A stretch of DNA of 64,000 nt from Alicyclobacillus tolerans (GTDB lineage: Bacteria > Bacillota > Bacilli > Alicyclobacillales > Alicyclobacillaceae), in the NCBI RefSeq assembly GCF_900142255.1, contig NZ_FRAF01000002.1:62001-126000 (forward strand), in the 5' to 3' direction. The position numbers and the translations under genes were made by a program. The stretch's first letter is position 1. Each line of letters opens with the position of its first letter. Under the pieces are notes generated by a model. The model worked only from the letters and a program-made list of their open reading frames with translations, made no database searches and was not told where the DNA came from. Shown here piece after piece: positions 8,552 to 16,658 of this stretch.

Positions 8552-9598
8552 TTGAAGGTGGAACTCAAGGGTCAGAAATTAGAAATCTTGGCACGAGATT
8601 TGCATGAGCCTTGTACAAGCCGCGCATGGCTCGAACAAGCGTTGTTTTTGCCTCCTGGTTTCGTTGGTAGACTGCATGCTCAAGGACTCGTTTCACGTGA
8701 CGCCAATCGTTTGCATGCTGAAAGCAAAATATATCCAGACGACCGAATCGTTATAGATTTATCTGCTTTTGCACCACCTACGACTCTGCAACAACTCGAC
8801 TTGAAGCGTGTATCCACTCAGTCACCTGGTGCGGAGATTCTTTTTGAAGATCCTCATTTGCTGGCCGTACAAAAACCAGCTGGTATTCTGATACATAGTG
8901 AACGGCCAGAAGAGGACACATTGGATAGACGAGTTTCTATACAACTGGGCAGTCCATTTGTCTATCATGTGCATAGGCTCGATCGCGGTACGAGTGGCAT
9001 CGTACTATACGCCAAGCATGCGCTGATGTTGCGATCGCTTGACCATCAGTTGGCAAAACATAAAATTCGTCGGCTTTATGTAGCTCTGGTGGAAGGAAAT
9101 CTGTCGCCTTTGAATGGAACCTTGAATGATTCTATAGGAAAGGATCGCCACCATGCGGGACGATATCGAGTATCTAAAGGCGGTCAGCCAGCAGTTACAG
9201 AGTATCATACGCTCTTCTCGCCACTCTTTTATGGTCAGCAGAAAGTATCATTGCTTGCTTGTCAGTTAAAAACCGGACGCACTCATCAGATAAGGGTTCA
9301 TCTTTCTTCGCGGGGTTGTCCTGTTGTGGGAGATGTCTTGTATGGTGCTCTGCAGCCTAGGTTGTCCTCCGCTAGACAAGTGAATCATCATTCTGCAATA
9401 GAGTCAACCAAAGAAGCATTTTTTTTGCATGCTCACGCTTTATCCTTTGTCCATCCTTATACTGGGAAGGCTCATTTATTGACTGCTCATTGGCCGCAAG
9501 CTTGGCAACCTGTGCTTGAACTTGTGGGAGACCATCGACTCGATAGAAAATTGCATCATCTTTACAAAGAACTGAATGGGGCAGAGGTACAGGCATGA
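8552..9598 (+). CDS. RluA-family RNA pseudouridine synthase
   Basis: The 348-residue protein has the RluA catalytic segment HRLDRGTSGIVLYAK at about residues 140-154, with the catalytic Asp in RLD. The later TGRTHQIRVHL motif (near 250) is also typical. The N-terminal part is shorter and less conserved than a standard S4 domain. Such enzymes isomerise uridine to pseudouridine in rRNA or tRNA; the target is not evident. The TTG start at 8552 is preferred because AAGGAGGTG ends 6 bases before it; an upstream in-frame ATG at 8477 has no ribosome site. The stop overlaps the next start by 4 bp. Confidence 0.9.
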   Translation: MKVELKGQKLEILARDLHEPCTSRAWLEQALFLPPGFVGRLHAQGLVSRDANRLHAESKIYPDDRIVIDLSAFAPPTTLQQLDLKRVSTQSPGAEILFEDPHLLAVQKPAGILIHSERPEEDTLDRRVSIQLGSPFVYHVHRLDRGTSGIVLYAKHALMLRSLDHQLAKHKIRRLYVALVEGNLSPLNGTLNDSIGKDRHHAGRYRVSKGGQPAVTEYHTLFSPLFYGQQKVSLLACQLKTGRTHQIRVHLSSRGCPVVGDVLYGALQPRLSSARQVNHHSAIESTKEAFFLHAHALSFVHPYTGKAHLLTAHWPQAWQPVLELVGDHRLDRKLHHLYKELNGAEVQA

Positions 9599-10434
9599 TA
9601 CAAAGAGTTCAGGTTACCATACGATTTTGTTGGGCTTTGTTGTTGGATGTGACGCGTAAAGACATTGCCTCACTTGCAGCAGTGATTTGTTTTTATGGAC
9701 TTTTCTCCATGTTTCCTCTCTTGTTGTTAATTCTATATTCGCTCTCTTTTCTAGCTCCTAACGACTTGGTGGAACACGCCTTGGTTCAATCCGTTAGGCC
9801 TTTTTTTCCTGCTCTTCCTGATGCGAAAAAATTTATTGCTGACAACATTACACGTTTGGCTGGACTTGGGGCTAAAGTGACGCTGTTTTCCTTGATTTCG
9901 CTGCTGTGGAGCGCCACAAGCGCTTTTATTGCACTTCAACAGGCACTTGACGTCATCTTTGAAGTGAAGATACCGCGCTCTTATTTTTCTCGGCGTATGG
10001 TAGGGTTTGCCATGTTTGCGTTATTGCTTTTGGTCATGATGGTCACTTCTATTGCGCTTGCCATGTTTCCTGCGGCGTTTTCCCATTCAGCTTTCTGGGG
10101 AATTTCTATCTTTCATCATCTCCCTTATCCTTCGATTACTAATTTTCTGTTTCCGTTTGTTCTGTTTGTTACCTGTGTGCTTCTGTATCGGATGCTACCT
10201 ACCCATAATGCACCACTGCGTCCGTTATTGATTGGCGCCTTTGTGGCAACGGTACTTCTCGATATCGCTCGCCAGATGTTTGTCTGGTATGCAGAGAGTT
10301 TTGTACGGTATGAGATGGTATATGGCACTCTGGCGATTTTAATGATTATTGTTTTGTGGATGTATGTGGCAAGCACGCTCGCTTTGTTTGGTGCCGCAGT
10401 ATCTCATCAATGGATGCTTCAGTTTGAATCGTGA
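9595..10434 (+). CDS. YihY/BrkB-family inner membrane protein
   Basis: A 279-residue integral membrane protein with about six hydrophobic helices. It shows the family features GLFSMFPLLLLILYSL near the start, a WSATSAFIALQQAL segment in the middle and the closing GTLAILMIIVLWMYVAS helix. YihY/BrkB proteins are widespread and of uncertain function, and the old RNase BN label is not supported. The start overlaps the pseudouridine synthase stop (ATGA), so the two genes are translationally coupled. Confidence 0.88.
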   Translation: MIQRVQVTIRFCWALLLDVTRKDIASLAAVICFYGLFSMFPLLLLILYSLSFLAPNDLVEHALVQSVRPFFPALPDAKKFIADNITRLAGLGAKVTLFSLISLLWSATSAFIALQQALDVIFEVKIPRSYFSRRMVGFAMFALLLLVMMVTSIALAMFPAAFSHSAFWGISIFHHLPYPSITNFLFPFVLFVTCVLLYRMLPTHNAPLRPLLIGAFVATVLLDIARQMFVWYAESFVRYEMVYGTLAILMIIVLWMYVASTLALFGAAVSHQWMLQFES

Positions 10435-10480
10435 ACGACCCAACATTTTCATTGGATAAAATCAAGGGGGGACGCTAAGG

Positions 10481-11287
10481 TTGGAGAAATCAACTTTCTC
10501 AGTCATTATTCCTACAAAAAATCGACTTCCAGACTTGTCAGCTTGTCTAGATGCTCTGGCTCATCAAACTTATGAAGGTCTGATTGAAGCTTGCGTAGTG
10601 AACGATGGCGGCGAGTCTATTCAGTCGGTGCTGGATAAACCTCGTAACCTTCGTGTGAATGCTTTAGAGTTGCGCGATCCGGTTGGACAAGTAAAGGCTC
10701 GTCAGCTCGCTATAGAGCGGGCCAATGGCGAATGGATTGCCTTTTGTGATGATGACGACCGGTGGTTGCCTCAGCATGCAGAACGGCTTGCCCAAGCCCT
10801 GCTAAACGGTATGAACTTTGTCTATACAGACGCGGAAATGGTAGCTAGAGATGCTTCTGGTGTTGTTCGTGAACGTCGGACGTTTGCATTTCAGCATGGA
10901 GAAAGGCTGCTTTTACACTACAATACTTTGCTTGCTACGGCTGTTGCCGTCCATTCTTCACTTCTCGAGCGAGCTGGTGGATTGGATGTGAATATGGAAC
11001 ATTATTGGGACTGGGATTTATGGCTGCGTTTGGCTCGTCTAATATCTCCTGTTCGCATACCAGGTTGCAGTGTGCTCTATCAAATATCGCTCGCTGGGCA
11101 TAACCAATCAAGCCGACCTGAAAGTATGCGCTCCTCTTTAGAACGTCTTATTGAAAAACATCACTTGCCAGATTTGCCAAGCAGTAATTTCTGGAGAATG
11201 ACGGAAGTGGCTGAGTTGGCAAAATACCGTGACTCGCCAGAAGTTTTTTGGGATGGTTCGCTAGAGATTTGGCAAGGTTGGCATTGA
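10481..11287 (+). CDS. Family 2 glycosyltransferase
   Basis: The 268-residue protein starts with the GT-A signature FSVIIPTKNRLPDLSACL and carries the DxD-type metal/nucleotide-sugar site as a run of four Asp in FCDDDDRWLP (about residues 88-92). A W-D-W-D-L-W-L-R segment near residue 178 marks the acceptor side. No membrane helix is seen, so it is probably cytoplasmic or peripheral. Donor and acceptor sugars are unknown. The TTG start at 10481 follows AAGGGGGG by 9 bases. It lies in the same direction between the BrkB-like gene and folB and may be part of that unit. Confidence 0.88.
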   Translation: MEKSTFSVIIPTKNRLPDLSACLDALAHQTYEGLIEACVVNDGGESIQSVLDKPRNLRVNALELRDPVGQVKARQLAIERANGEWIAFCDDDDRWLPQHAERLAQALLNGMNFVYTDAEMVARDASGVVRERRTFAFQHGERLLLHYNTLLATAVAVHSSLLERAGGLDVNMEHYWDWDLWLRLARLISPVRIPGCSVLYQISLAGHNQSSRPESMRSSLERLIEKHHLPDLPSSNFWRMTEVAELAKYRDSPEVFWDGSLEIWQGWH

Positions 11288-11358
11288 ACCATAGAGTTGG
11301 CCGCATCCAGCAGATGTATGAATGAGGGCAATGTGACAAGGAAAGGGAGAATGAGCAA

Positions 11359-11721
11359 GTGGATGAAATTCGTCTACGTGGTCTGCAGTTTTTTGGTTAT
11401 CATGGTGTGATGCCAGAGGAGACAGTTACAGGTCAACGGTTTATCGTTCATCTGAATTTAAAAATTGATTTAAAACAGGCAGGTCTTACCGACTCTATTA
11501 AACATACCGTTGATTACGCAGCTGTTTATCGCACTGTAAAGGAAGTTGTTACTGGAGTTCCTCGTCGACTGATTGAGGCTGTAGCAGAAGATGTTGCGAA
11601 AGTGCTTTTGGAAAGATTTCTGCTGGTGGAAGAAGTCACGGTGGAACTTGAAAAACCGGGGGCGCCTATCCCCGGTATTTTTGAAACGGTGAGTGTGCTT
11701 ATGACGCGACGCCGTCATTAA
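11359..11721 (+). CDS. folB: Dihydroneopterin aldolase
   Basis: The 120-residue product has the FolB hallmarks: the N-terminal GYHGVMPEE segment, the DYAAVYRTVKEVV helix and the C-terminal EKPGAPIPGIFETV loop that holds the active-site Lys. It converts 7,8-dihydroneopterin to 6-hydroxymethyl-dihydropterin in folate synthesis. The usual neighbours folP and folK are not present, while folE is about 14 kb away. The GTG start at 11359 follows a GGGAG site. Confidence 0.92.
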   Translation: MDEIRLRGLQFFGYHGVMPEETVTGQRFIVHLNLKIDLKQAGLTDSIKHTVDYAAVYRTVKEVVTGVPRRLIEAVAEDVAKVLLERFLLVEEVTVELEKPGAPIPGIFETVSVLMTRRRH

Positions 11722-11768
11722 ACCCATTGAGTTGAATGCTATGATGCTGGGATGCTTGAGGTTGTGCA

Positions 11769-12191
11769 TTAGGGCTGGACACTCATTAAATAGGCGATAA
11801 TGGCAAGCAGGGCGACAGCAAGAATACCAATACACCAGTTGCTGACTCGCAAGCGTTTTAATTCGGCTTCAGCCAAAATCTTGCGGCTGTCAGATATTTT
11901 TTGTAACTCTCGAAATAGGCCGTAACGAATAGCGACAAATACCAGAAGATAGAGGAGTAATGAAATAATCATCCATGCTTGTTCAAGCATTTTTAGACTG
12001 GAAAAAAGAACGAGTAAGCCGCCCGTAATCCACAACAAAATATTGGCGGTGGTTTCAAAAGGGCGGTAGCGTTGGATGAAACGTGTCACACCAGCTACCG
12101 AACGCAATCTAGGAATGGCGAAGAAAATGGTAAGTTTCGAACAAACAGCTATAAGATGGACAACCAGTACTGGCATAAAAATCGCAGGCAC
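11769..12191 (-). CDS. Four-helix membrane protein of unknown function
   Basis: Unrecognised 140-residue protein with four hydrophobic helices (about residues 5-25, 50-68, 75-97 and 117-137) and a basic loop between the third and fourth. The layout resembles DUF2269-like small membrane proteins, but I am not sure of membership. The GTG start at 12191 is chosen because AGGGAG lies 9 bases upstream; the frame is open to a TTG at 12233. It lies downstream of the YtpB-like gene on the same strand. Confidence 0.65.
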   Translation of the reverse strand: MPAIFMPVLVVHLIAVCSKLTIFFAIPRLRSVAGVTRFIQRYRPFETTANILLWITGGLLVLFSSLKMLEQAWMIISLLLYLLVFVAIRYGLFRELQKISDSRKILAEAELKRLRVSNWCIGILAVALLAIIAYLMSVQP

Positions 12192-12323
12192 GCACGATCT
12201 CTCCCTACTCAAACGATTCTGTCGCTTAAGCAACTCCTTCTATGCCAGTGTAACTCATTGACCAAACGGCCGGAAGATCCCCGAACAAACTAAAAACACA
12301 TTGATTCAGTGGTAAATTCTTGA

Positions 12324-13385
12324 TCACCGGATGATCCGATACAAAAGGCAAGCCCAGTAGAACATCCAGGCGGTTGGGCCAGCTTGCAACAGCAGCCATT
12401 GCGCTTTGCGAATACCTTTTTGTCGCAATGCTTTCCGATCTGAAAGATACATCCCCAATAAACCTTTGACAACAAACTGGTGAATTTTATTTTCTAAGGG
12501 CTTCCGTCGAGAAACCCATAGACTTGTTTTCATAAAACGGCGCAACCTTTTGCGAGCAGCGCGGGGGGAAGGGTAACAAAGCACGAAATTAAAGTCACCT
12601 TCACGAATATCTTCTTCTACGTCGATCAGATAATCCAGTAGGATATGCAAGCCGCAAAGCCAGGGAAAATAACCAGCCCGTACCTGGTTGGCCAAATCTG
12701 ATTCCAATGGCTCTGTAGCGGCTAAAAATAAAGCGAACATACCTAAGGTAGACCCAGTGGCTGCAGCAAACTCCCACCATTCAATTTCCGGAAATTCGCG
12801 CAGATAGGGGCGGCTCCATGCAATCAGAGCTGCTTCCCTCAAGTGAGGTTCAATATGCTTAGTTTCTTGCAATTCGCAGTATCGTTCTACAAGCCACTCT
12901 ACATCAGGTTGGACTGCTGCATAACCAGGCAATTTTTCCAGAGCATTTTGACATGTACTGACTAAATCGTCCAGATAATTGCCATCATCACAAGATTTGC
13001 GAAATCGGTAGTATTCTTGATGAGCTTGTCCTGGACGTACGGCATCGCGCATAGCGTCGTGCAATGCGCGGAAATCATTGGCATCTGTGCGTTGACATCG
13101 GTCACAGAGGTTGTCCAAATAATCGCTGATGGTTTGTAATGCAACAATAATCTTGACGAGCAAGATTCTCGATTCAGGCTTGGCGGCTGCGTAAACACAC
13201 CCTCCATCAGCGTGAAAACGCTTGTCAGTCAAACTGGCAAGTGCTTGAACACGCAATTCTGTATCCGGAATGTTTTCAGCCCGGCGGCGCCAATACATTA
13301 ATTCGGCGCGCGCCGTTGGCATCACATCATGAAACAAACGATAGAGGAACTGTGGTGGAGCTATTACAGACAATCGTTTCGTCAC
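12324..13385 (-). CDS. ytpB: YtpB-like tetraprenyl-beta-curcumene synthase (DUF2600)
   Basis: The 353-residue protein belongs to the DUF2600/YtpB terpene synthases. It has the Asp-rich motif DYLDNLCDR (about residues 88-96) and a second acidic cluster DYLIDVEEDIREGDF (about 248-262). In B. subtilis, YtpB cyclises a C35 polyprenyl diphosphate into an acyclic-headed sesquarterpene precursor, and its products occur in spores or modulate membranes. The GTG start at 13385 is supported by GAGAGGAGG 5 bases upstream. No squalene-hopene-type cyclase partner is in the window. Confidence 0.9.
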   Translation of the reverse strand: MTKRLSVIAPPQFLYRLFHDVMPTARAELMYWRRRAENIPDTELRVQALASLTDKRFHADGGCVYAAAKPESRILLVKIIVALQTISDYLDNLCDRCQRTDANDFRALHDAMRDAVRPGQAHQEYYRFRKSCDDGNYLDDLVSTCQNALEKLPGYAAVQPDVEWLVERYCELQETKHIEPHLREAALIAWSRPYLREFPEIEWWEFAAATGSTLGMFALFLAATEPLESDLANQVRAGYFPWLCGLHILLDYLIDVEEDIREGDFNFVLCYPSPRAARKRLRRFMKTSLWVSRRKPLENKIHQFVVKGLLGMYLSDRKALRQKGIRKAQWLLLQAGPTAWMFYWACLLYRIIR

Positions 13386-13428
13386 AGCAGCCTCCTCTCT
13401 TCGTTGAACACAGTGGCTACAACTGTTT

Positions 13429-13713
13429 TTACTTTAACAGCAATTGACCTACATCACTTGCCACACTTAACATCTTTTTGGCATTCTCGGCATTTAGCCA
13501 ACTAGGTAAACCTGCCTGAGACGGAATGGGTTGTTGAGTTTTGGGAGCAAAGGGGATAGCCGGTTTCGGCACAGACGCATGTCCATGAATTTGTCCGTAA
13601 AGTCCGCGCCTTTTTGCGCCCTGATGAACCATTTTGACTAATTCTTGAATTCGCTCATCGCGCGCCACATCAAAAGCCATTCCCCCAAATTTTAGCATGG
13701 TGTTCAATTGCAT
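13429..13713 (-). CDS. Small hypothetical protein
   Basis: I do not recognise this 94-residue protein. It has an N-terminal amphipathic part (ERIQELVKMVHQGAKRRG), a Pro-rich linker with several K-P-A/P repeats (about residues 47-66), and a C-terminal helix ending in VASDVGQLLLK. No membrane helix or metal motif is visible. The ATG at 13713 is preferred because GAGGTG lies 8 bases upstream. It is on the same strand as and just upstream of the ytpB-like gene, so they may share a transcript. Confidence 0.6.
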   Translation of the reverse strand: MQLNTMLKFGGMAFDVARDERIQELVKMVHQGAKRRGLYGQIHGHASVPKPAIPFAPKTQQPIPSQAGLPSWLNAENAKKMLSVASDVGQLLLK

Positions 13714-13898
13714 GCTCATACACCTCGCATTAGGGTAATTCTTCATTGGCTTCTGCTTTACCATATGCAACTGATGTGTGCGAGTAGCGGACAACCGCCT
13801 CATTCCTGATGTGCTTTCATTCACTGCTCTGTGTCTAACATTCTATGCATGTTCTGTATTTCTCAGTCATGCTAAGCGGAATCCACGTGCCTTTATGC

Positions 13899-14954
13899 TT
13901 AAACTTCGCAAAGCGGTGATTGCAAGTAGTGAATGAGCAATTCGGACGTGTGGATTAAAGCGTCTGAGTGCAGGCGTTCATAAGTATGAGAATTGGCAAC
14001 GCCGGGTCCCACCAGACCATGCTTGATGTCTGCACCGGATCGGACTGCTGCAGAAGCGTCAGAACTGTAATGTGGATAAATATCAACTGCATAGTGAAGC
14101 TGGTGTTGTTGAGCTATATGTACAAGGTGCTGACGTAATCCGAAATGGTAAGGTCCTGAGCCATCCATAGCACATATGGAAACACAGTGCTCATCTGTTG
14201 TCTGACCCTTGCCAATAGCCCCCATATCTACAGCGACATATTCTACAGTTTGTTGCGGAATGTTGGAATTACCGCCATAGCCAATCTCTTCGTTGTTTGA
14301 GATGAGAAAAGTACAATCTACAGCTAATTCGCGGTTGTTTCTTTGCAATGCGTGAACCACACCAAAGAGTATGGCCACACTCGCTTTATCATCCAAGTGC
14401 CGACTCTTGATATATCCACTTTCAGTCAAAACAGCGCGTGGATCCCAAGCGATAAAATCTCCTACGGAGATACCGAGTTTCTTGACATCTTCTGCTGAGT
14501 GTACGACTTCATCAAGCACAATCACCATATTGTCAGCAGTGCGTTCAGTTTCGTTGACTTTGGAGTTAACGTGGATAGAGGTGTTTTCCAGGAGAACAGT
14601 GCCTGTAAATGTCTTTTTCTCAGAAAAAATGCGACAAGTTTCTCCTTCGATAGTACTCCAGGCATAGCCACCAATTTTTTGTATGCGCATTTGTCCACTG
14701 GGCAAAATTTCTTTAATCATGCCACCGAGCGTATCGACATGAGCCGTCAGCAAACGGCTAGACTCAGATTGTTTTCCTTGGATGGTAAAACAAAGCGCAC
14801 CTTTATGTGTTCTGGTCGACTGAATTCCGAGCTTTTTGGCTTCTGCTTCAACAAAGTCAATGGCAGTCTTCGTCATTCCGGTAGGGCTAGGAATATTTAA
14901 CAGGCGCAACAAAAAATCTTGAGTATACTGTAAGTCTTCCTGCGAAAATAGCAT
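13899..14954 (-). CDS. M42-family metallo-aminopeptidase
   Basis: The 351-residue protein has the M42 order of metal-binding motifs. They are AHVDTLGGM (about residues 70-78), RHLDDKASVA (about 183-192, bridging Asp), NEEIGYGGN (catalytic Glu and metal Glu, about 216-224), VAVDMGA (about 234-240) and the C-terminal SHTYERLH metal His. These enzymes remove N-terminal residues from peptides as large oligomeric assemblies in the cytoplasm. ATG 14954 is preceded by AGGGAGGAT. It is divergent from the dynamin-like operon, and the two share a 171-bp control region. Confidence 0.92.
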   Translation of the reverse strand: MLFSQEDLQYTQDFLLRLLNIPSPTGMTKTAIDFVEAEAKKLGIQSTRTHKGALCFTIQGKQSESSRLLTAHVDTLGGMIKEILPSGQMRIQKIGGYAWSTIEGETCRIFSEKKTFTGTVLLENTSIHVNSKVNETERTADNMVIVLDEVVHSAEDVKKLGISVGDFIAWDPRAVLTESGYIKSRHLDDKASVAILFGVVHALQRNNRELAVDCTFLISNNEEIGYGGNSNIPQQTVEYVAVDMGAIGKGQTTDEHCVSICAMDGSGPYHFGLRQHLVHIAQQHQLHYAVDIYPHYSSDASAAVRSGADIKHGLVGPGVANSHTYERLHSDALIHTSELLIHYLQSPLCEV

Positions 14955-15016
14955 GTTCTTATCCTCCCTTTTGTGATAGATGAGGCAATGTCGCTCTATT
15001 GTCAGAATTCCGCCTC

Positions 15017-15022
15017 ATTGTA
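15017..15022 (-). promoter_or_regulatory. Probable -10 box of the M42 peptidase promoter
   Basis: Read on the minus strand, TGATACAAT forms an extended -10 box (TACAAT at 15022-15017) about 60 bp before the gene start. No strong -35 is visible; the inverted GTGGAGAT copy at 15033-15040 lies in that area. Confidence 0.4.
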
Positions 15023-15032
15023 TCACAACAAA

Positions 15033-15098
15033 ATCTCCACAGATTCTTAAACTTGCGTATCATAGTGTAGGTGGAGATTACGATCATTGAGTGGAGAT
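15033..15098. repeat. Three GTGGAGAT copies between divergent genes
   Basis: The 8-mer GTGGAGAT occurs at 15071-15078 and 15091-15098 in direct orientation, exactly 20 bp apart, and once inverted at 15033-15040. The direct copies are extended (GTGGAGATTACGAT and GTGGAGATTGTGAT). The placement between the M42 peptidase and dynamin-like genes fits a regulator binding site, though no regulator is identified. Confidence 0.45.
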
Positions 15099-15125
15099 TG
15101 TGATAAATGAAAGGAAGCAGACGGT

Positions 15126-16658
15126 ATGGTACAGCAAAGAACAGTCGCTGACACAGCATGGACACCTGAGTCAGAGCGGGCATTGAATCAAGTGTGCGCA
15201 GAGATGGAGGAGCAAGGACAAAATGAATTGTCTGAGCGCTTGCGCGCTATTGTCAATCCATTACGGGAGGGTCAATGGAAGATAGTGGTGGCCTTTTGTG
15301 GCCTGTTTTCCGCTGGTAAATCCAGCCTCATCAATGCGCTTACAGGTGCTTCTCTTGCGACTGGTGCCGTACCTACAACTGCCAAAGTAGAAACAGCGGC
15401 AATGGTCAATGAAGAACTTGGATGTGAAATCGATCTACTGGACACACCGGGCATTGATTCAACGGATGCGAGTCACGAAGCGGAAACGCTTGCACACCTC
15501 TACCTGGCAGATCTCGTGGCGCTTGTCATGGATTACCAACACGTGGAGGCTGACGAGCATCTGGAATGGGCAAAACGCTTACAAGATGAGGGGAAGCGGC
15601 TCATTTTAATTGTCCACCAGGTTGACAAACATCTCGATTTTGAATTGTCGTTTGAAGAATATCAAGAACGGGTGGAAACAGCATTTTCAGCTTTTGGTGT
15701 GGAACCCGAGCGGATTTTCTATACTTCCACGCGTCCTTCACCCTATTCACAAATTGTCGAGCTCCAATCTTTCCTTCTAGGATTAGCGCATATCAGTCCT
15801 TGGGAGAAACAGTTTTCCATCTATATTCGTGTGCAGGAAATCCTTCGTCAATTCGCACAAATTTGTCATCAAGAAGAATGGCAAAAGGTACAGGAAGATG
15901 TTATGGACATCTTTGGGCAATTCCCGGAAAACGCTCAAGAAGCCAGGCAGTGGTTAGAAACGAGATCGAAATCTATTCTAAAAGTACAAAAAGACTACCA
16001 ATTGCGGCTGGATGAGCTACAGGACAAATGGAATCATGAGCGTATTGAACTGGCTCGTCTCATTGAATTGGCGCAGATTTCTCCTTATGAGACAACGGAA
16101 CTGGGCAGAAAATATGTTGAGAGTTTGCGAAGTGATTTTCGTGTAGGCTGGTTTGGTCGCGAGAAAAAAACGGAGCAGGAACGCGAACAGCGTATCCAGA
16201 ACTTCTTGAATGATTTAACCGATCGCGCTCAAAAAAATCTTTTTTGGCCGCTTCAGTCTGCGTTGCGCGCCTTTCTTCAGGAGGAACTAAGTTCCGGAAC
16301 CTGGGATGCTGCGCAACTTGACAATTTGACAGTTCCCATAAGCTCTGAATTGCTGCAGAGACAAATCAAATCTGGTGCGCTGGTTTCTGCAGATTACGGT
16401 TATCAGTACGTTCGGGATGTGGTAGCGGCAATTCGTGGCCAGACATTGGCGCGTTTGCAAATGATGCTGGACGATTATCAACAATTGGCCATTGTTCAAC
16501 TGCAGGAAGAAGAACAGTCTATCAAACAAACATTTGCTCCTGATGTGGAAGCCTGTCGCGCCTTGAATGCTTGGTTGCAGGTTTATGAGAGTATTGAACG
16601 GGAATGGCGCCAGAAATTAAATGCAATTCCTGTATTTTCGGAGGTGGGCGCAAGGTAA
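15126..16658 (+). CDS. Dynamin-like GTPase, first of a pair
   Basis: The 510-residue protein has the dynamin-superfamily GTPase motifs: G1 GLFSAGKSS (about residues 59-67), the PTTAKVET switch I, G3 DTPGIDS (about 109-115) and a G4-like HQVDK (near 167). The rest is predicted helical stalk with acidic and basic heptad-like stretches, including a hydrophobic patch before the C-terminus. Bacterial dynamins bind and remodel membranes. It is immediately followed, with a 1-base overlap, by a second dynamin-like gene. In B. subtilis both halves are fused as DynA of about 1190 residues; the two products here total 1163. Confidence 0.88.
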   Translation: MVQQRTVADTAWTPESERALNQVCAEMEEQGQNELSERLRAIVNPLREGQWKIVVAFCGLFSAGKSSLINALTGASLATGAVPTTAKVETAAMVNEELGCEIDLLDTPGIDSTDASHEAETLAHLYLADLVALVMDYQHVEADEHLEWAKRLQDEGKRLILIVHQVDKHLDFELSFEEYQERVETAFSAFGVEPERIFYTSTRPSPYSQIVELQSFLLGLAHISPWEKQFSIYIRVQEILRQFAQICHQEEWQKVQEDVMDIFGQFPENAQEARQWLETRSKSILKVQKDYQLRLDELQDKWNHERIELARLIELAQISPYETTELGRKYVESLRSDFRVGWFGREKKTEQEREQRIQNFLNDLTDRAQKNLFWPLQSALRAFLQEELSSGTWDAAQLDNLTVPISSELLQRQIKSGALVSADYGYQYVRDVVAAIRGQTLARLQMMLDDYQQLAIVQLQEEEQSIKQTFAPDVEACRALNAWLQVYESIEREWRQKLNAIPVFSEVGAR

